Part shown: piece after piece, positions 42,917 to 53,200 of the stretch
Layout of the letters: every line of letters starts with the position of its first letter
Numbering within the stretch: position 1 is the first letter of the stretch
Assembly (NCBI RefSeq): GCF_029714325.1
Contig: NZ_CP121666.1
Coordinates: 5,642,001-5,706,000 of the forward strand
Direction of reading: 5' to 3'
DNA: 64,000 nt
DNA from: Bradyrhizobium sp. CB1717
GTDB taxonomy: Bacteria; Pseudomonadota; Alphaproteobacteria; Rhizobiales; Xanthobacteraceae
Program-made: the position numbers and the translations under genes
The notes under the pieces: generated by a model
Databases searched by the model: none
The model's input: only the letters and a program-made list of their open reading frames with translations
Told to the model about the DNA's origin: nothing

Positions 42917-43120
42917 ATGAGAGGCTGCCTACGAGCGGCCCAAGAGAACGCGATATCGCTGATGTCGATCGAGACCGGCAGCCTTTCAGTTGCGGCGCGC
43001 CAATTGAACACGCCACTGCCAACGGTCCGCAAGGTCTTCGAGCTCGAGTCCTGCGGACGAACAACCGGACGAGCCGCAAGGACAAACCCACGAAACGATC
43101 TTCCGAAACTCGACGCCATG
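42917..43120 (+). pseudogene. Fragment of a LysR-type DNA-binding domain
   Basis: The frame reads SIETGSLSVAARQLNTPLPT then VRKVFELES, matching the LysR helix-turn-helix (ETGSLSAAARxLxxPLPTVSRKVxELE) with one residue missing before RKV. After that the frame degenerates. No effector domain follows, so it is a decayed remnant. The region from here to 43367 shows nothing else. Confidence 0.45.
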
Positions 43121-43367
43121 ATACATTACGCTCCGAGTTTGCGAGCTGGTCGACATTTCACCCTAAGTACCCCGGCCGTCCTTTTGACCGATCACGCAGC
43201 GCCATGCCGCAAGACGCTCAGTCGGATGCTGATTCATCCAGTCGGCGAGCTGCGGTGCGCCCATCAGCAGGACTGCATCGAGACGTCAGCAAAGTCCGAG
43301 GTGGTGACGGTCTGCTCGCGGCAATTTGCCGGAGAAGACAAACTGCAGAGCACGGCGATGATCGCGA

Positions 43368-43556
43368 TCATGATGGGCCCCCCTCGCCGTGATCAACGTC
43401 TGCGCCGATGCGCATATGGCTTGCGGATACCTTGTCCCGCTGCTCGCGGAGGGGATCAGATGGCGGAAAGACGCTGTCGTAGATCGCTCGGGCTTCTCGA
43501 ATAAGGCTAGCTCCCTCCCTCTCGGACCTTGAGGCAAATCGAATGACGTCACCCAC
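43368..43556 (-). CDS. Small conserved hypothetical protein
   Basis: 62 residues from GTG 43556, with GGAG about eight bases upstream. The sequence opens MGDVIRFASRSEREGASLIR and continues EARAIYDSVFPPSDPL. This matches a small, basic, helical protein family widespread in Bradyrhizobium. No known function. The overlapping frame on the same strand (ending at 43286) is less protein-like. Confidence 0.65.
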   Translation of the reverse strand: MGDVIRFASRSEREGASLIREARAIYDSVFPPSDPLREQRDKVSASHMRIGADVDHGEGGPS

Positions 43557-43846
43557 GTTTTCACTCCTGTTATATTACGATACTCATTTCATACGGCGCC
43601 GCGGCGATCTGCGAAAACCTTCTTCGTGTTGGAGCTGTGAAATCGGCCTGGGTCATGTTCCACCTCGTTCAAATAACACTCCGACGGAACTCAACGAGGC
43701 GTTGGCGTCAGAGCTGTCCTCGACCGGACGGCCCGAAGATGGGAGCGGTGACGCGGTGATGATTTGAAACCACATCCAGGTGGTTATGAGCGGGAAGATA
43801 ATCATGTGCAGACCTCGTGCATCGCATTGTCAGAGAATAGTGAGGG

Positions 43847-44155
43847 TCAGCTGACGCATTTCGTCGCGGACAGGTGTTTGAAAGCTTCAATCACGGACTC
43901 GAGCGCAATTAACACCCACGCGCCGTCGACGCGGCCAGCAGCGGCTTGCCGCAGCATCGCGGACTTATAAAAAGAGGCGGCGTAGGCGCGACAAGCCTTC
44001 TCGTTGTCGGCCGCATTAGCGGGTTTGCTGCTTACAGTCGCCGAGACCGCGCGAGCGACGTTAACATCCTTGTTTAACGTGGAATCCGCCGCAAGTCCGG
44101 GAATTGTAGATGCATTGATCAGAGCAGAAGCGATGAGAACAGTGATTCTCCTCAT
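43847..44155 (-). CDS. Small exported protein of unknown function
   Basis: 102 residues from ATG 44155. A Sec signal peptide MRRITVLIASALINASTIPG with cleavage after about GLAA is followed by a short mature part: DNEKACRAYAASFYKSAMLR, then GRVDGAWVLIALESVIEAF and the end ATKCVS. Two Cys (mature positions near 30 and the C-terminus) could form a disulfide in the periplasm. I do not recognise the family. It is isolated between long noncoding stretches (43557-43846 and 44156-44432, where I see nothing). Confidence 0.6.
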   Translation of the reverse strand: MRRITVLIASALINASTIPGLAADSTLNKDVNVARAVSATVSSKPANAADNEKACRAYAASFYKSAMLRQAAAGRVDGAWVLIALESVIEAFKHLSATKCVS

Positions 44156-44432
44156 GAGCGGACTCCAGAACGCGAGTTGTTGCGAGGAGACTTACATTTC
44201 TGCCGGTCGTCTTCTATTGCACGTGGGTTGTTCGGTGTACGGCTGTAGTTGCGCCACATAAACCTTGGCTTATAAAAAGCGAGTGACGATTTCGGATGCC
44301 GGAAGAGGGGGCGCCGCTCTCACCTTCCTGGCGAGCTGACGGGAGTATTCGCTACAGTGAACGGCTGCTCTGCTATTGTCGCGACAACGGTAATGCCTCA
44401 CCCGAATTTCTCGGTGCTTCGGCCAGTTGCGC

Positions 44433-44894
44433 TCAATTCTCGTGAGCCGATATAACGACAGAGGCGACGAAACAGTAGCCGCGTCCGGGGATGTTGACGA
44501 TGAAGCGATTCCTATCTTGGCCGTCACGCAACGCGCGACGCAGTGCTGACATATGAACCGTGAGATTGGCGGGCTCAACGAACACATTGGGCCAAACGCG
44601 AGCCATCAACTCCTGCTTGCTGACCAACTCTCCGTGGCGGTCAAGCAAAGCAGTCAGGATTTCCAGAGCGCGACTTCCGAGAGTCACGGGCTTGTCGCCT
44701 TCCAGCAAAAGGAACTGCGTTCGAAGCAGACGAAACGGTCCGAACGACACTTCTGTTGGCGTTGCGCCGGCTGGTTCGGTTCGTCTCTCGAAGAGTTGCC
44801 TGGCCGCATCCGGACGCTGAACGACGCGTCCGACGTCAAGCTTCGGTTCGAGATGAAATTGCTCCATGCGTCCGAAAGCTGCAGTCGATCGCAT
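44433..44894 (-). CDS. Stand-alone OmpR/CadC-type winged-helix protein
   Basis: 153 residues. The DNA-binding domain (about 48-145) is clear: FGPFRLLRTQFLLLEGDKPV, LGSRALEILTALLDRHGELV, KQELMARVWPNVFVEPANLT and HMSALRRALRDGQDRNRFIV then GRGYCFVA. In most relatives this domain is the N-terminus of a large ATPase-TPR regulator such as the one truncated at the start of this window; here the protein stops right after the wing (VVISAHEN). It is either a truncated survivor or a genuine short regulator. ATG 44894 has GAGG upstream; ATG 44867 is an alternative start. Confidence 0.8.
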   Translation of the reverse strand: MRSTAAFGRMEQFHLEPKLDVGRVVQRPDAARQLFERRTEPAGATPTEVSFGPFRLLRTQFLLLEGDKPVTLGSRALEILTALLDRHGELVSKQELMARVWPNVFVEPANLTVHMSALRRALRDGQDRNRFIVNIPGRGYCFVASVVISAHEN

Positions 44895-45225
44895 AATGAC
44901 CTCGCTTGCTTTTGCAGGGTTAATCCCCGCAAAGATGCTAGTGACCCGTAATCTGACGATTTGGAGTGCTGCGAGCTATTCCACGCGGGTGGCGCGCAAT
45001 GACAGATTTGGTTGCACTGCCTAAACCTAGATTTACAAGCCGGGACGCGGCTTCAATCGGGCGGACAGATTGTAAGTGCTATGGCGGGATCACCGCGAGC
45101 CAGCAGTTGCAAGAGAATATCGGCGGCGTAGCGCCCGCCGCCTTTTCTCCTGGTTTGCTTGCAAATTGCTCGACTGCTCAACTCATTTGGCCGTGCGAAT
45201 AGCACATCGAGCAAGAACGCACATT
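44895..45225. other. Intergenic, no supported gene
   Basis: A 67-codon plus-strand frame from 44999 lacks a ribosome site. No repeat or palindrome stands out. Confidence 0.4.
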
Positions 45226-45861
45226 TTAAGAGCGTTGCCGCATGTCAGGCACCAGCTTGAGCTTGTCAGCCATCCGGCCGAGTTCTGGAAGCGAACCGGC
45301 CTGCATCTTCTGCATCGCCCTGCTGCGATGCACCTTCACCGTGGCTTCGGCGATGCCGATATCGTGGGCAATCTGTTTGCTCAGGCGGCCGCGCGCCACC
45401 TGAATTACGATCTCGCGCTCCCGGGGGCTTAGGGAGGCGAAACGCTGCCTAAGGGAGACCATGTCCTTGTCATTCTCCCGCCGCGCACGATCGCGGGCGA
45501 AGCCAAGCTGAATGGCATCGAGAAGATCCTGGTCGCGGTACGGCTTGGTCAGGAACTCGATCGCACCCCGTTTCATTGCCTGCACAGACATCGGTATGTC
45601 GCCGTGGCCTGTGACGAAGATGATCGGAATCTCCCTGTTTGCCGCAGCCAGCTCGCGCTGGAAATCGAGGCCGCTTTGGCCGGGCAATCTGATATCGAGC
45701 ACCAGGCAGGTGGGGCAATCCGGTGGATCGGACTTGAGGAAGTCGGAAATGGAGGCAAATAGCTGAACGTCAATGCCGAGCGATCGCAGCAGGCGCCCGA
45801 CCGACGCACGGAGATCCGGATCGTCGTCGATGACCAACACGGTGGAGGTTGCGTCAGACAT
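45226..45861 (-). CDS. FixJ/NarL-type response regulator
   Basis: 211 residues from ATG 45861 (MSDATSTVLVIDDDPDLRAS); the frame is open to 45942 without better support. The receiver domain has the acidic pair DDD, the phospho-Asp in CLVLDIRLPGQSGLDFQREL, Thr in FVTGHGDIPMSVQAMKRGA and Lys in EFLTKPYRDQDLLDAI. The C-terminal LuxR-type helix-turn-helix is SLSPREREIVIQVARGRLSK then AHDIGIAEATVKVHRSRAMQ. This is the FixJ class of one receiver plus DNA-binding domain. The cognate kinase is not adjacent; the giant kinase or the GAF kinase are possible partners. Confidence 0.9.
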   Translation of the reverse strand: MSDATSTVLVIDDDPDLRASVGRLLRSLGIDVQLFASISDFLKSDPPDCPTCLVLDIRLPGQSGLDFQRELAAANREIPIIFVTGHGDIPMSVQAMKRGAIEFLTKPYRDQDLLDAIQLGFARDRARRENDKDMVSLRQRFASLSPREREIVIQVARGRLSKQIAHDIGIAEATVKVHRSRAMQKMQAGSLPELGRMADKLKLVPDMRQRS

Positions 45862-46125
45862 CGCTGCCACTCGGAAGAGATCACGAAAATCAGCCTGCAT
45901 CTTGGTTTGCAGGTCCGGCGGACCGCGCATTTCTAATCCCAATCGTGGAACCTGAACAGCCCCTTTTTTCTGAAGGATACGCGCCGGCTACTCCAAACCT
46001 TACGCGCGCTGACACAGTTCGCTCCCCTCCGACGGTCGGGTCGACTTTCGGTCAAAGTTCGATCTCTAGTCGGCCCGATAGCTGCTGAGGGAAGCTGCCC
46101 ATCAGCTCATGTTTGCCACGCGTAT

Positions 46126-46320
46126 TCAGCGCTCGGCGGATCGAGCCAACGCCTTAGCTGCATCGTCGAGCGTAGCCCTCTCGGCTCGCCGCTCGTAGTC
46201 GTCGGCAAGAGCCCTAAGCTGAGCCGCAATGGCTTGGTCCGTCATGGTTTTGGCAGTGTGAAGCAAAGTCTGCGCGGCCTTCAAATATTCCTTGCCTCGT
46301 TGTGAGATCTGAAGCGTCAT
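46126..46320 (-). CDS. Small helical hypothetical protein
   Basis: 64 residues from ATG 46320, overlapping the stop of the preceding gene by four bases (ATGA). MTLQISQRGKEYLKAAQTLL, TMTDQAIAAQLRALADDYER and RATLDDAAKALARS are strongly helical and could form a coiled coil. Such small proteins are common in Bradyrhizobium; function unknown. It is cotranscribed with the upstream Cys-rich protein. Confidence 0.7.
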   Translation of the reverse strand: MTLQISQRGKEYLKAAQTLLHTAKTMTDQAIAAQLRALADDYERRAERATLDDAAKALARSAER

Positions 46321-46538
46321 GACGCCCTCGCGCGGTTTTCGGGCGACTGGTCGAAAGCGAATTGGAACCAGCCCATCCAATTGTGGTCACCTTGGCGGCG
46401 CGCCTTGAAGCGATCGACGCACTTCCTGGAGCAAAGCGGCGTTCGCCACGAATAATGCCGGACGAGACCAAACTTGCCCTCACAGACTGCGCATCGCACG
46501 GCCTTGTCGGACCCGTGACTTTCTAGGCGGTAAGTCAT
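46317..46538 (-). CDS. Small Cys-rich (zinc-ribbon-like) protein
   Basis: 73 residues from ATG 46538 (MTYRLESHGSDKAVRCAVCE) with GGAG just upstream. Two Cys pairs, CAVC at about 16-19 and CSRKC at about 36-40, could bind zinc. The end WMGWFQFAFDQSPENRARA is aromatic. The stop overlaps the next gene start (ATGA), so both form a two-gene unit. Function unknown; a small regulatory or protein-binding role is guesswork. Confidence 0.7.
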   Translation of the reverse strand: MTYRLESHGSDKAVRCAVCEGKFGLVRHYSWRTPLCSRKCVDRFKARRQGDHNWMGWFQFAFDQSPENRARAS

Positions 46539-46906
46539 TGTTTGCTCCTTTTGGCTTGTGCGCATTTCGGATGCACTAAAACTAAGAGGATTGTCACCAA
46601 CGGCTCAATTGAGCGCGGGTTGAGCTCGGACATCCAAAGGGGGCGGGACGATGATACGAAGGCTTAGGGCGCTCGGGCGAGTCCTAGAGTTCGCCCGCTG
46701 CGATCCCTCGACTGCTTTCGTCCGGCCGAAGCCTCGATCGCAAGTCATGCCGGATAGGCTTCGCAATCATCGTCCAGATAAACCAAAGTTTACGGGGCAC
46801 AGGCGGCCCACTGGTGGCATTCTCTCAGATATCAAGCAATGTGAGTGTCACTATAATTGGATAATTATCTGCCCGCAGACGCGTCCAGCGAACGGCCATG
46901 GGCGGT
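46539..46906. other. Intergenic, possible promoter region of the receiver gene
   Basis: AT-rich stretch at about 46846-46870 (TATAATTGGATAATTATC) with a small TAATT/AATTA palindrome just before the response regulator start. No gene supported. Confidence 0.4.
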
Positions 46907-47299
46907 ATGATGAAAAAGGTACTAGTTTCGGTCGTCGAAGATGATCGGTTCCTTCGTGAGTCCATGTACAGGCTCATGAGATCGCTGGGTTATACGGTCG
47001 AAATTTTCGCGTCTGCAGCGGATTTTCTCGCCTCCCCGCGGCTTGCCGAAACAGCTTGCCTGATCGCCGACATCCATATGCCTGCTATGACCGGGCTCGA
47101 ACTCTACCGGCATCTTATCGACACGGGCAACGCGATACCGACAATCCTCGTGACGGCCTTTCCCAATGATGCTGATCGGGCTTGCGCCCTGAACGATGGG
47201 GTCTTGTGTTACCTGCGTAAGCCGGTGGATGAGGACCATCTCACACGATGCGTTTGCGCGGCTCTCAGGTCGGCAGGCTCGCCTGAGAAGGGGTCGTGA
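46907..47299 (+). CDS. Single-domain response regulator (receiver only)
   Basis: 130 residues from ATG 46907 (the next codon, 46910, is also ATG, and 46898 is a possible start). The receiver motifs are complete: SVVEDDRFLRESMYRLMRSL, phospho-Asp in LIADIHMPAMTGLELYRHLI, Thr in TILVTAFPND and Lys in VLCYLRKPVDEDHL. There is no output domain. The 3' end overlaps the giant kinase gene by 35 bases in convergent orientation. Pairing with that kinase is plausible from position and from the FixJ-type receiver sequence. Confidence 0.87.
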   Translation: MMKKVLVSVVEDDRFLRESMYRLMRSLGYTVEIFASAADFLASPRLAETACLIADIHMPAMTGLELYRHLIDTGNAIPTILVTAFPNDADRACALNDGVLCYLRKPVDEDHLTRCVCAALRSAGSPEKGS

Positions 47300-50200
47300 G
47301 CTCCCGTTCCGCCCCCGGCAGTGTGAACTGGAACACGGCGCCGCGGGGTTCGTTCGCCTCCGCCCATAGCTTGCCGCCATGAGCGCGGATGATAGACCGG
47401 CAGATCGACAGCCCCATGCCCGTTCCATTGGGCTTCGTGGTGTAGAAGGCGTCAAAGACCCGGTCGAGATGTTCCGGATCAATGCCCGGCCCAGAATCGC
47501 GCACGGCCACGACGGCGCCTGCTTGGCCTTCCTCTGTGCTGATCAACAACTCTCTCGCCCCCTCCTCCATCGAACCCATTGCTTCAGCCGCATTCAGAAT
47601 CAGGTTCAGCAAGACCTGTTGCAGTTGAACGCGATCCCCCAGAACCGAAACTAGTCCCTCTGCAAGCCGGGTCTGGACCGAAACGCCATTCCTGAGGGTC
47701 ACACTTCGAGCCAATACGATCACTTCGTTGATTGCCACGTTGAGGTCAAAGCACTCTTTTCGCGGCGGCGCTTTCTTGATTTGCTCTCGGATGCGATCGA
47801 TGATTTCTCCTGCCCGATCAGCATCTCCGACGACACAGGAAAGCGCTTCCCTGACCTCGCCCAGGTCCGGCGGCTGCATCTTCAGAAAATTCTGGGCCGC
47901 CCGCGCGTTGTTGCGTGCGCTGGCGATCGGTTGCGCGATTTCGTGCGACAGCGAGGCTGCTAACTCTCCCATCGTGCTCACGCGGTTCATGTGGGCGAGA
48001 TTCGCCTCGCTTTCCCGCAATGATTCCTCAGCTTGTTTGCGCTTTGTCACATCTACAGCGGTACCGACAAACTGGATGAGCTCGCCGTCTTCGTTGAGAA
48101 CCGGATGACCTGAGGCACTGATGTGCCTAACTGTTCCGTCTGGCAGCACAACCCTGTACTCGGCATAGGTGTCAATTTTTTTGCGAAGCGACTCCTCAAA
48201 TCTCTCCTTTACCCACTCGCGATCCTCGGGGTGGATCTGCAGTCGAAAGTTTTCTCGAGAAGGTAGGCTCGACCGTGGATCCAGGCCGTAAATGTGGAAC
48301 ATTTCCTCGGAACAATACAGCACCTGTTCCGTGCGGGGATCCCAAGCCCAACTGCCTGTATGCGTCAGCTTCTGCGCTTCGGCCAAATAATCCTTACTTC
48401 GCATCAGAGCTTCCTCGGCGCGCTTGCGTTCAATGAACTGACCGATCTGGCTGCCAATGGTGGCCACCATGTCGAGCAGCTCTTGATCGGGTTGCTTGAT
48501 CTCGCGGCTGAAAAACTCGATCACGCCCAAGACTTCGCTCCCGAGCAGGATAGGAAAGCCGATGGCCGCGTGTAGTCCTTCGCGTTCGGCGATGGGTCCG
48601 CGCGGCAAATTTTTATCAGGAACGACATCCGGTATGTATACGGGCTTAAGGCTGGACCACACCCGGCCCGGTAGTCCCACCCCCGGATTGAAGGTGAACT
48701 GCCAATCGGCTCTTTCAAATTCGGGGATTTCTATCGACGCTTTATGCCAAAGCTCGACACAGCGCAGCGCCTCGGCCTCCCGGTCCACACGCCAGAGCGC
48801 GCCTACGTCCCATCCCAGACACTCGCCCATGGCCCGCAGTATTCTCGGAGTGACCTCCTCGATCGTGGCCGCTTCCGCCAAGACCTGCGCGACGGTGTGT
48901 TGCACGCGGAGGCGGTCCTCCGCGCGCTTGCGCTCTGTCAAATCGAGCACGAATGCTAGGCCCTCGTCGCCTCCTTCTCTGAACAGAGCGGCGCCAATAA
49001 GCACGGGAACGCGGCTGCCATCCTTCCGAAAATACTCTTTCTCGAAGGGCTGCACCATCCCGGTTGAGCTCAGTTCCGTCAGGGTCAACATGTCCCGCTC
49101 GCGCCATTCCGGCGGGGACAGCTCGGTCCAGCGCACGCGGCCCGAAACCAAGTCCTCACGGTCATATCCTACGATACGTAGAAACGCGTCATTGGCTTCA
49201 AGAATTCGACCCTCGCGGTCGGCAATGATGATCCCAATGATGTTCGCGTCGACCAAACGCCGAATCTTCCCTTCGCGGTCTGCGACGTCGCGATAAAGCC
49301 GCGAATTTTCGAGTGAGATCGCCGCCTGCGACGCAAGCACCGTCAACAGGGCGACGCGATCGGGCGTAAAGGCCATGGGCGTCAGATTGTTCTCCAGGTA
49401 GAGGATGCCTGTAAGCCTTCCCTGGTTGATTAACGGAAAACAGAGAATAGAACGGAGATGATTCTCGACGATGTAGGGATCGTCAGAATATGGATTGCGA
49501 GATGACGCGTCGTCGAGAATAACGCTTTCCCGGGTGCGCAGGACATAGTGGAGCACCGACTCCGGCAGCACTGTCGCAGCCACCTCCTCGTCGCGCAGAT
49601 GCACGGTCACCGAATCGCCGTCCGTCGTGGCTTCGGCGGCGATCCGTTGCTCAGCTCCGCGTGAAAGAATCAACAAGCCTCGTTCGGCGCCAGCCTGTTC
49701 GAGCGCCGTGCGCATAAGCATTTCGAGCAGCTTCTCCAGCACGATCTCGGCCGAGATGGCCTGCGACACCTTGATCACCGTTGCGAGGTCGAGTTGCTCG
49801 ACACACGCTGCGATCGTGCTTGTCGAAGCAGGTGCGGGCTCTTCCATCCTGAGGCGCGGATACATCGCATCTAGTTGGCGCACCTTGCCGTCCGCGCCCC
49901 AGCGCAGATAGCAGTCGCGGGCGTTTCTCAGATATAGGTGCGCGATTTGATCGAAGCCGCACGCGGTGTAAAAGCGTGCCGCCAGCTCTTTGGCGAGCGC
50001 CTCGTTGTGGACAAAGCCGTTTGCCTGTGCCGAACGGATGGCTTGCTCGTAAAGGTTCATGGCATCGAACGCGCGACCATCAATCCTGGCAATCTCCGCA
50101 CTAACCAACGCTGCGCGGTCTTCGAAGTTTTCAGGACAGGCCGCGGCCCAGTTGGCGAGCTGACGGTGATGAGGGGCCAAGGCCTCCAGAGTCGACGTCC

Positions 50201-53200
50201 GCTGGCCGGCGGGCATCGAATCGCAAAACGCCGCGTACGATAAGGCGCCGTAGAAGTGATAGTCGGCCGCCTCCATGATCGTGAGGGACATGCTCAGAAG
50301 CGGCTGCGCCATCGATGCAGCATCAACCGCCGTCGCATAGTCACCGGCCAAAAAGCGGGCCTGCAACTTGCAGATCCAATACAAGCATTGGCCGGCCGTC
50401 ACGTCCGAAGTGTTCGCGAAATCGCGTTCGATTCGCTGCTCATCAAACTGCCCGTCATCCAAGGAGCCGAATCTTGCCGTTGCGCCGCGTAGCATTCGTA
50501 CGATAGCGAGTGCCACACCGATGATTTCGAGGTTTGTGCCAAGCTGTACGTGGCCTAAGTGTACCCTCTCAGCTTCACGTTCGATGTCGGCAAGCGCATC
50601 GCCGACTGCAAGAAGATTCAGGACCCTCAGCCCGGAGCAGATCCCCGCATACACGAGGTCGCCGGTTTTCTGCGCCGCATCAAATGCGCGGCCAATGAGT
50701 TCGCAGCATGTTCTGATATGCCTTGTCCAAGGCATGACCATATTTCCGCAATTCAGGTACACACCCGCCTGGAAACGCCATAGTCCACGCTGCTCTACGA
50801 GCTCACAAGCGAGTTGCCCGACGCGGTACGCGCCCTCGTACTCGCCGAACCGCAGCCCGGCGATCATTCCAAGCCGGCCATAGGCGACAGCAGACGCGTC
50901 GCTGTTGCCACGATCCAAGGTAAGACGCAGCATTTGGCAGACGACGAGCGTGTAGAGGTTGAGGTCGGTGTATTGTGCCGACGAAGAGAGCCGGTTCAGG
51001 ACATCTAGCTCGGCGAGCGCTGCCGGGTCGGTCATCAAGGGAAGGGCCATCAGCTCCTCGGTCGCGCGCCGGCCGAGCTCCGACCAGACATGCTGATACG
51101 CCTGGCGCGCCTCCTCATCCGTCGGATGCGGCGACCAGCTGATGCCGAGGTACCTTAGGGACTCGAGACCGACGGCAACCGAGCGGCTGGGCTGATTGAG
51201 CGTGAGGTAAAGGTCGATTCTGAGGCGCGCCACATCCGCTCGATCAGCCATATCCGTGACGCGAGCAGATAATGCAGCCAAGTGGCTTTCTGCGTCCGAC
51301 AGCGCGCCAGTCAAGAGCTCGCATTCGGCGCGATGGAGGTCGAGTGCGAAGATGAGCGCCCACCGGCGCTCCCAGCATCCCTCTGCCAATAGGCCTCGAC
51401 CGGTGATAAAGTAACTGAGCGCCGAAACGTATGCAGCCGACGCTTTGGCGCGCCGGCCTGCTGCCAAGTTCAATTCCGCGGCCTGCTCGCGTTCATCGAC
51501 CGATGTGATCAAACCAAGACCTCGGTTGAACTGATTAACGATTTCAAAGGTCGCCTCGTCTCGCTTCTCCGGAGATGTCCGTGCCGCGAGCAGTCTCCCT
51601 ATTCGAAGGTGCGCCTCGCCGCGCAGTTGCTCCGGGATCAGCCCATAGGCGGCCTCCTGAACGCGATCGTGGACGAACCGGTAAGCGCCTGCCACACGCT
51701 CGACCAACTCCTGATGGCGGGCCGGCCACAGACTCGTATCGAGTTGCTCCTCCGAAATCCCGAGTACCATCGAAAGGACTGTGCTCTCGGCAATGTTTCC
51801 AAGACAAGCCAGCTGCTGCAATGCATTCTGCGCCTCGGTCGGCAGGCGGGTTAGCTTGCCGAGCATAAGATCAGCGACATTATCGGTGTAGCCCTTGGCT
51901 TCAATGCGGTCGATATCCCAGGACCAGCGCGCGCCATCATGATCGAATTTGAGTAGTCCTTCCTCGACGAGCGAAGACAGGAACTGAACGGCGAAAAACG
52001 GATTTCCGCCGGTCTTCAGTTGTACCAGCTTCGCAAGCGGCTTTGCGCGCTCTAACTCGCAGCGAAGTGCGTCCGCAACCAACTGCCCAAGGTGCTCTTG
52101 GGCGAGCGGCGACAGCTTGATCTCTGCGACCTTTCCGCCAGCGGTCTTGATGGCGTCGAGTTTTCTCGTTAGCGGATGGGCCGCAGCGACTTCGTTGTCG
52201 CGATAGGCACCGATAAGCATGAGGTGCTCCGAATCTGGCCGCAACAGGTCCTCCAGCAGATCAAGCGTCGCCGCGTCGACCCACTGCAGGTCGTCGAGGA
52301 AGAGCGCCAGTGGCCGGTTCGAGCGGGCAAGTGCGCCAATGAAGCGCCGAAATACGAGTCGAAAACGGCTTTGTGCCTGTTGTGGCGGCAACTCAGGAAC
52401 CGGTGGCTGGTCTCCGATGACTAGCTTGAGTTCGGGTATGAGGTCGATCATGAGTCGCCCGTTCGATCCAAGCGCCTCTAAAAGCACGTGCCGCCAGCTT
52501 GCCAACTCGGTGTCGCCCTTGCTGAGGAGAGACCGGACGAGACTTTGAAAAGCCTGCACCAGTGTCGCGTAAGGAATATCGCTCTTGTACTGGTCGAATT
52601 TGCCAGACGCGAACAGGCTGCGCTGCGGCACGAGCGCCATGTGTAGTGCATCGACGACTGAGGACTTGCCGATGCCGGAATATCCTGAGACCAGCACCAA
52701 CTCCGGCACACCGGTGTTGATGATGCGATCGAAGCACGAAAGCAACGTCGCTATCTCACGATCTCGTCCGTACAGCTTTTCGGGGATCAGCAGCTCGTTC
52801 GGCGTGTCCTGCAGGCCCAGCGGGAAGTCATCGATGCGGCGGCGCGCTTCCCATTCCGCCAGGCAGCGTCGCAGATCGCGCTCGATACCGCCGGCGGTCT
52901 GGTAACGATCCTCGGGTGTCTTGGCGAGCAGTTTCATGATGATCGCCGAGACGGGCGCCGGGACACTCTCCAACCGCTCCCTTGGCGGAATCGGCTTTCT
53001 GGCAATATGGCAGTGCACCCACTCCATGGGATCGGCCGCCGTTAGGGGCAGGACGCCCGTGAGCATCTGGTACAGCGTGACGCCTAGGGCGTACAGATCG
53101 CTGCGGGCGTCGATCGAGCGGTTCATCCGCCCGGTTTGTTCGGGTGCCATGTAGGCGAGCGTACCGGCGATGGTTTCGGGCGGCTCAGGCGCCTGCCGCT

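Noticed and set aside
42581..43504. 307-codon plus-strand frame
   Set aside because: Only a short LysR-like stretch in it is protein-like; the rest is noncoding in character, so only a pseudogene fragment is reported.
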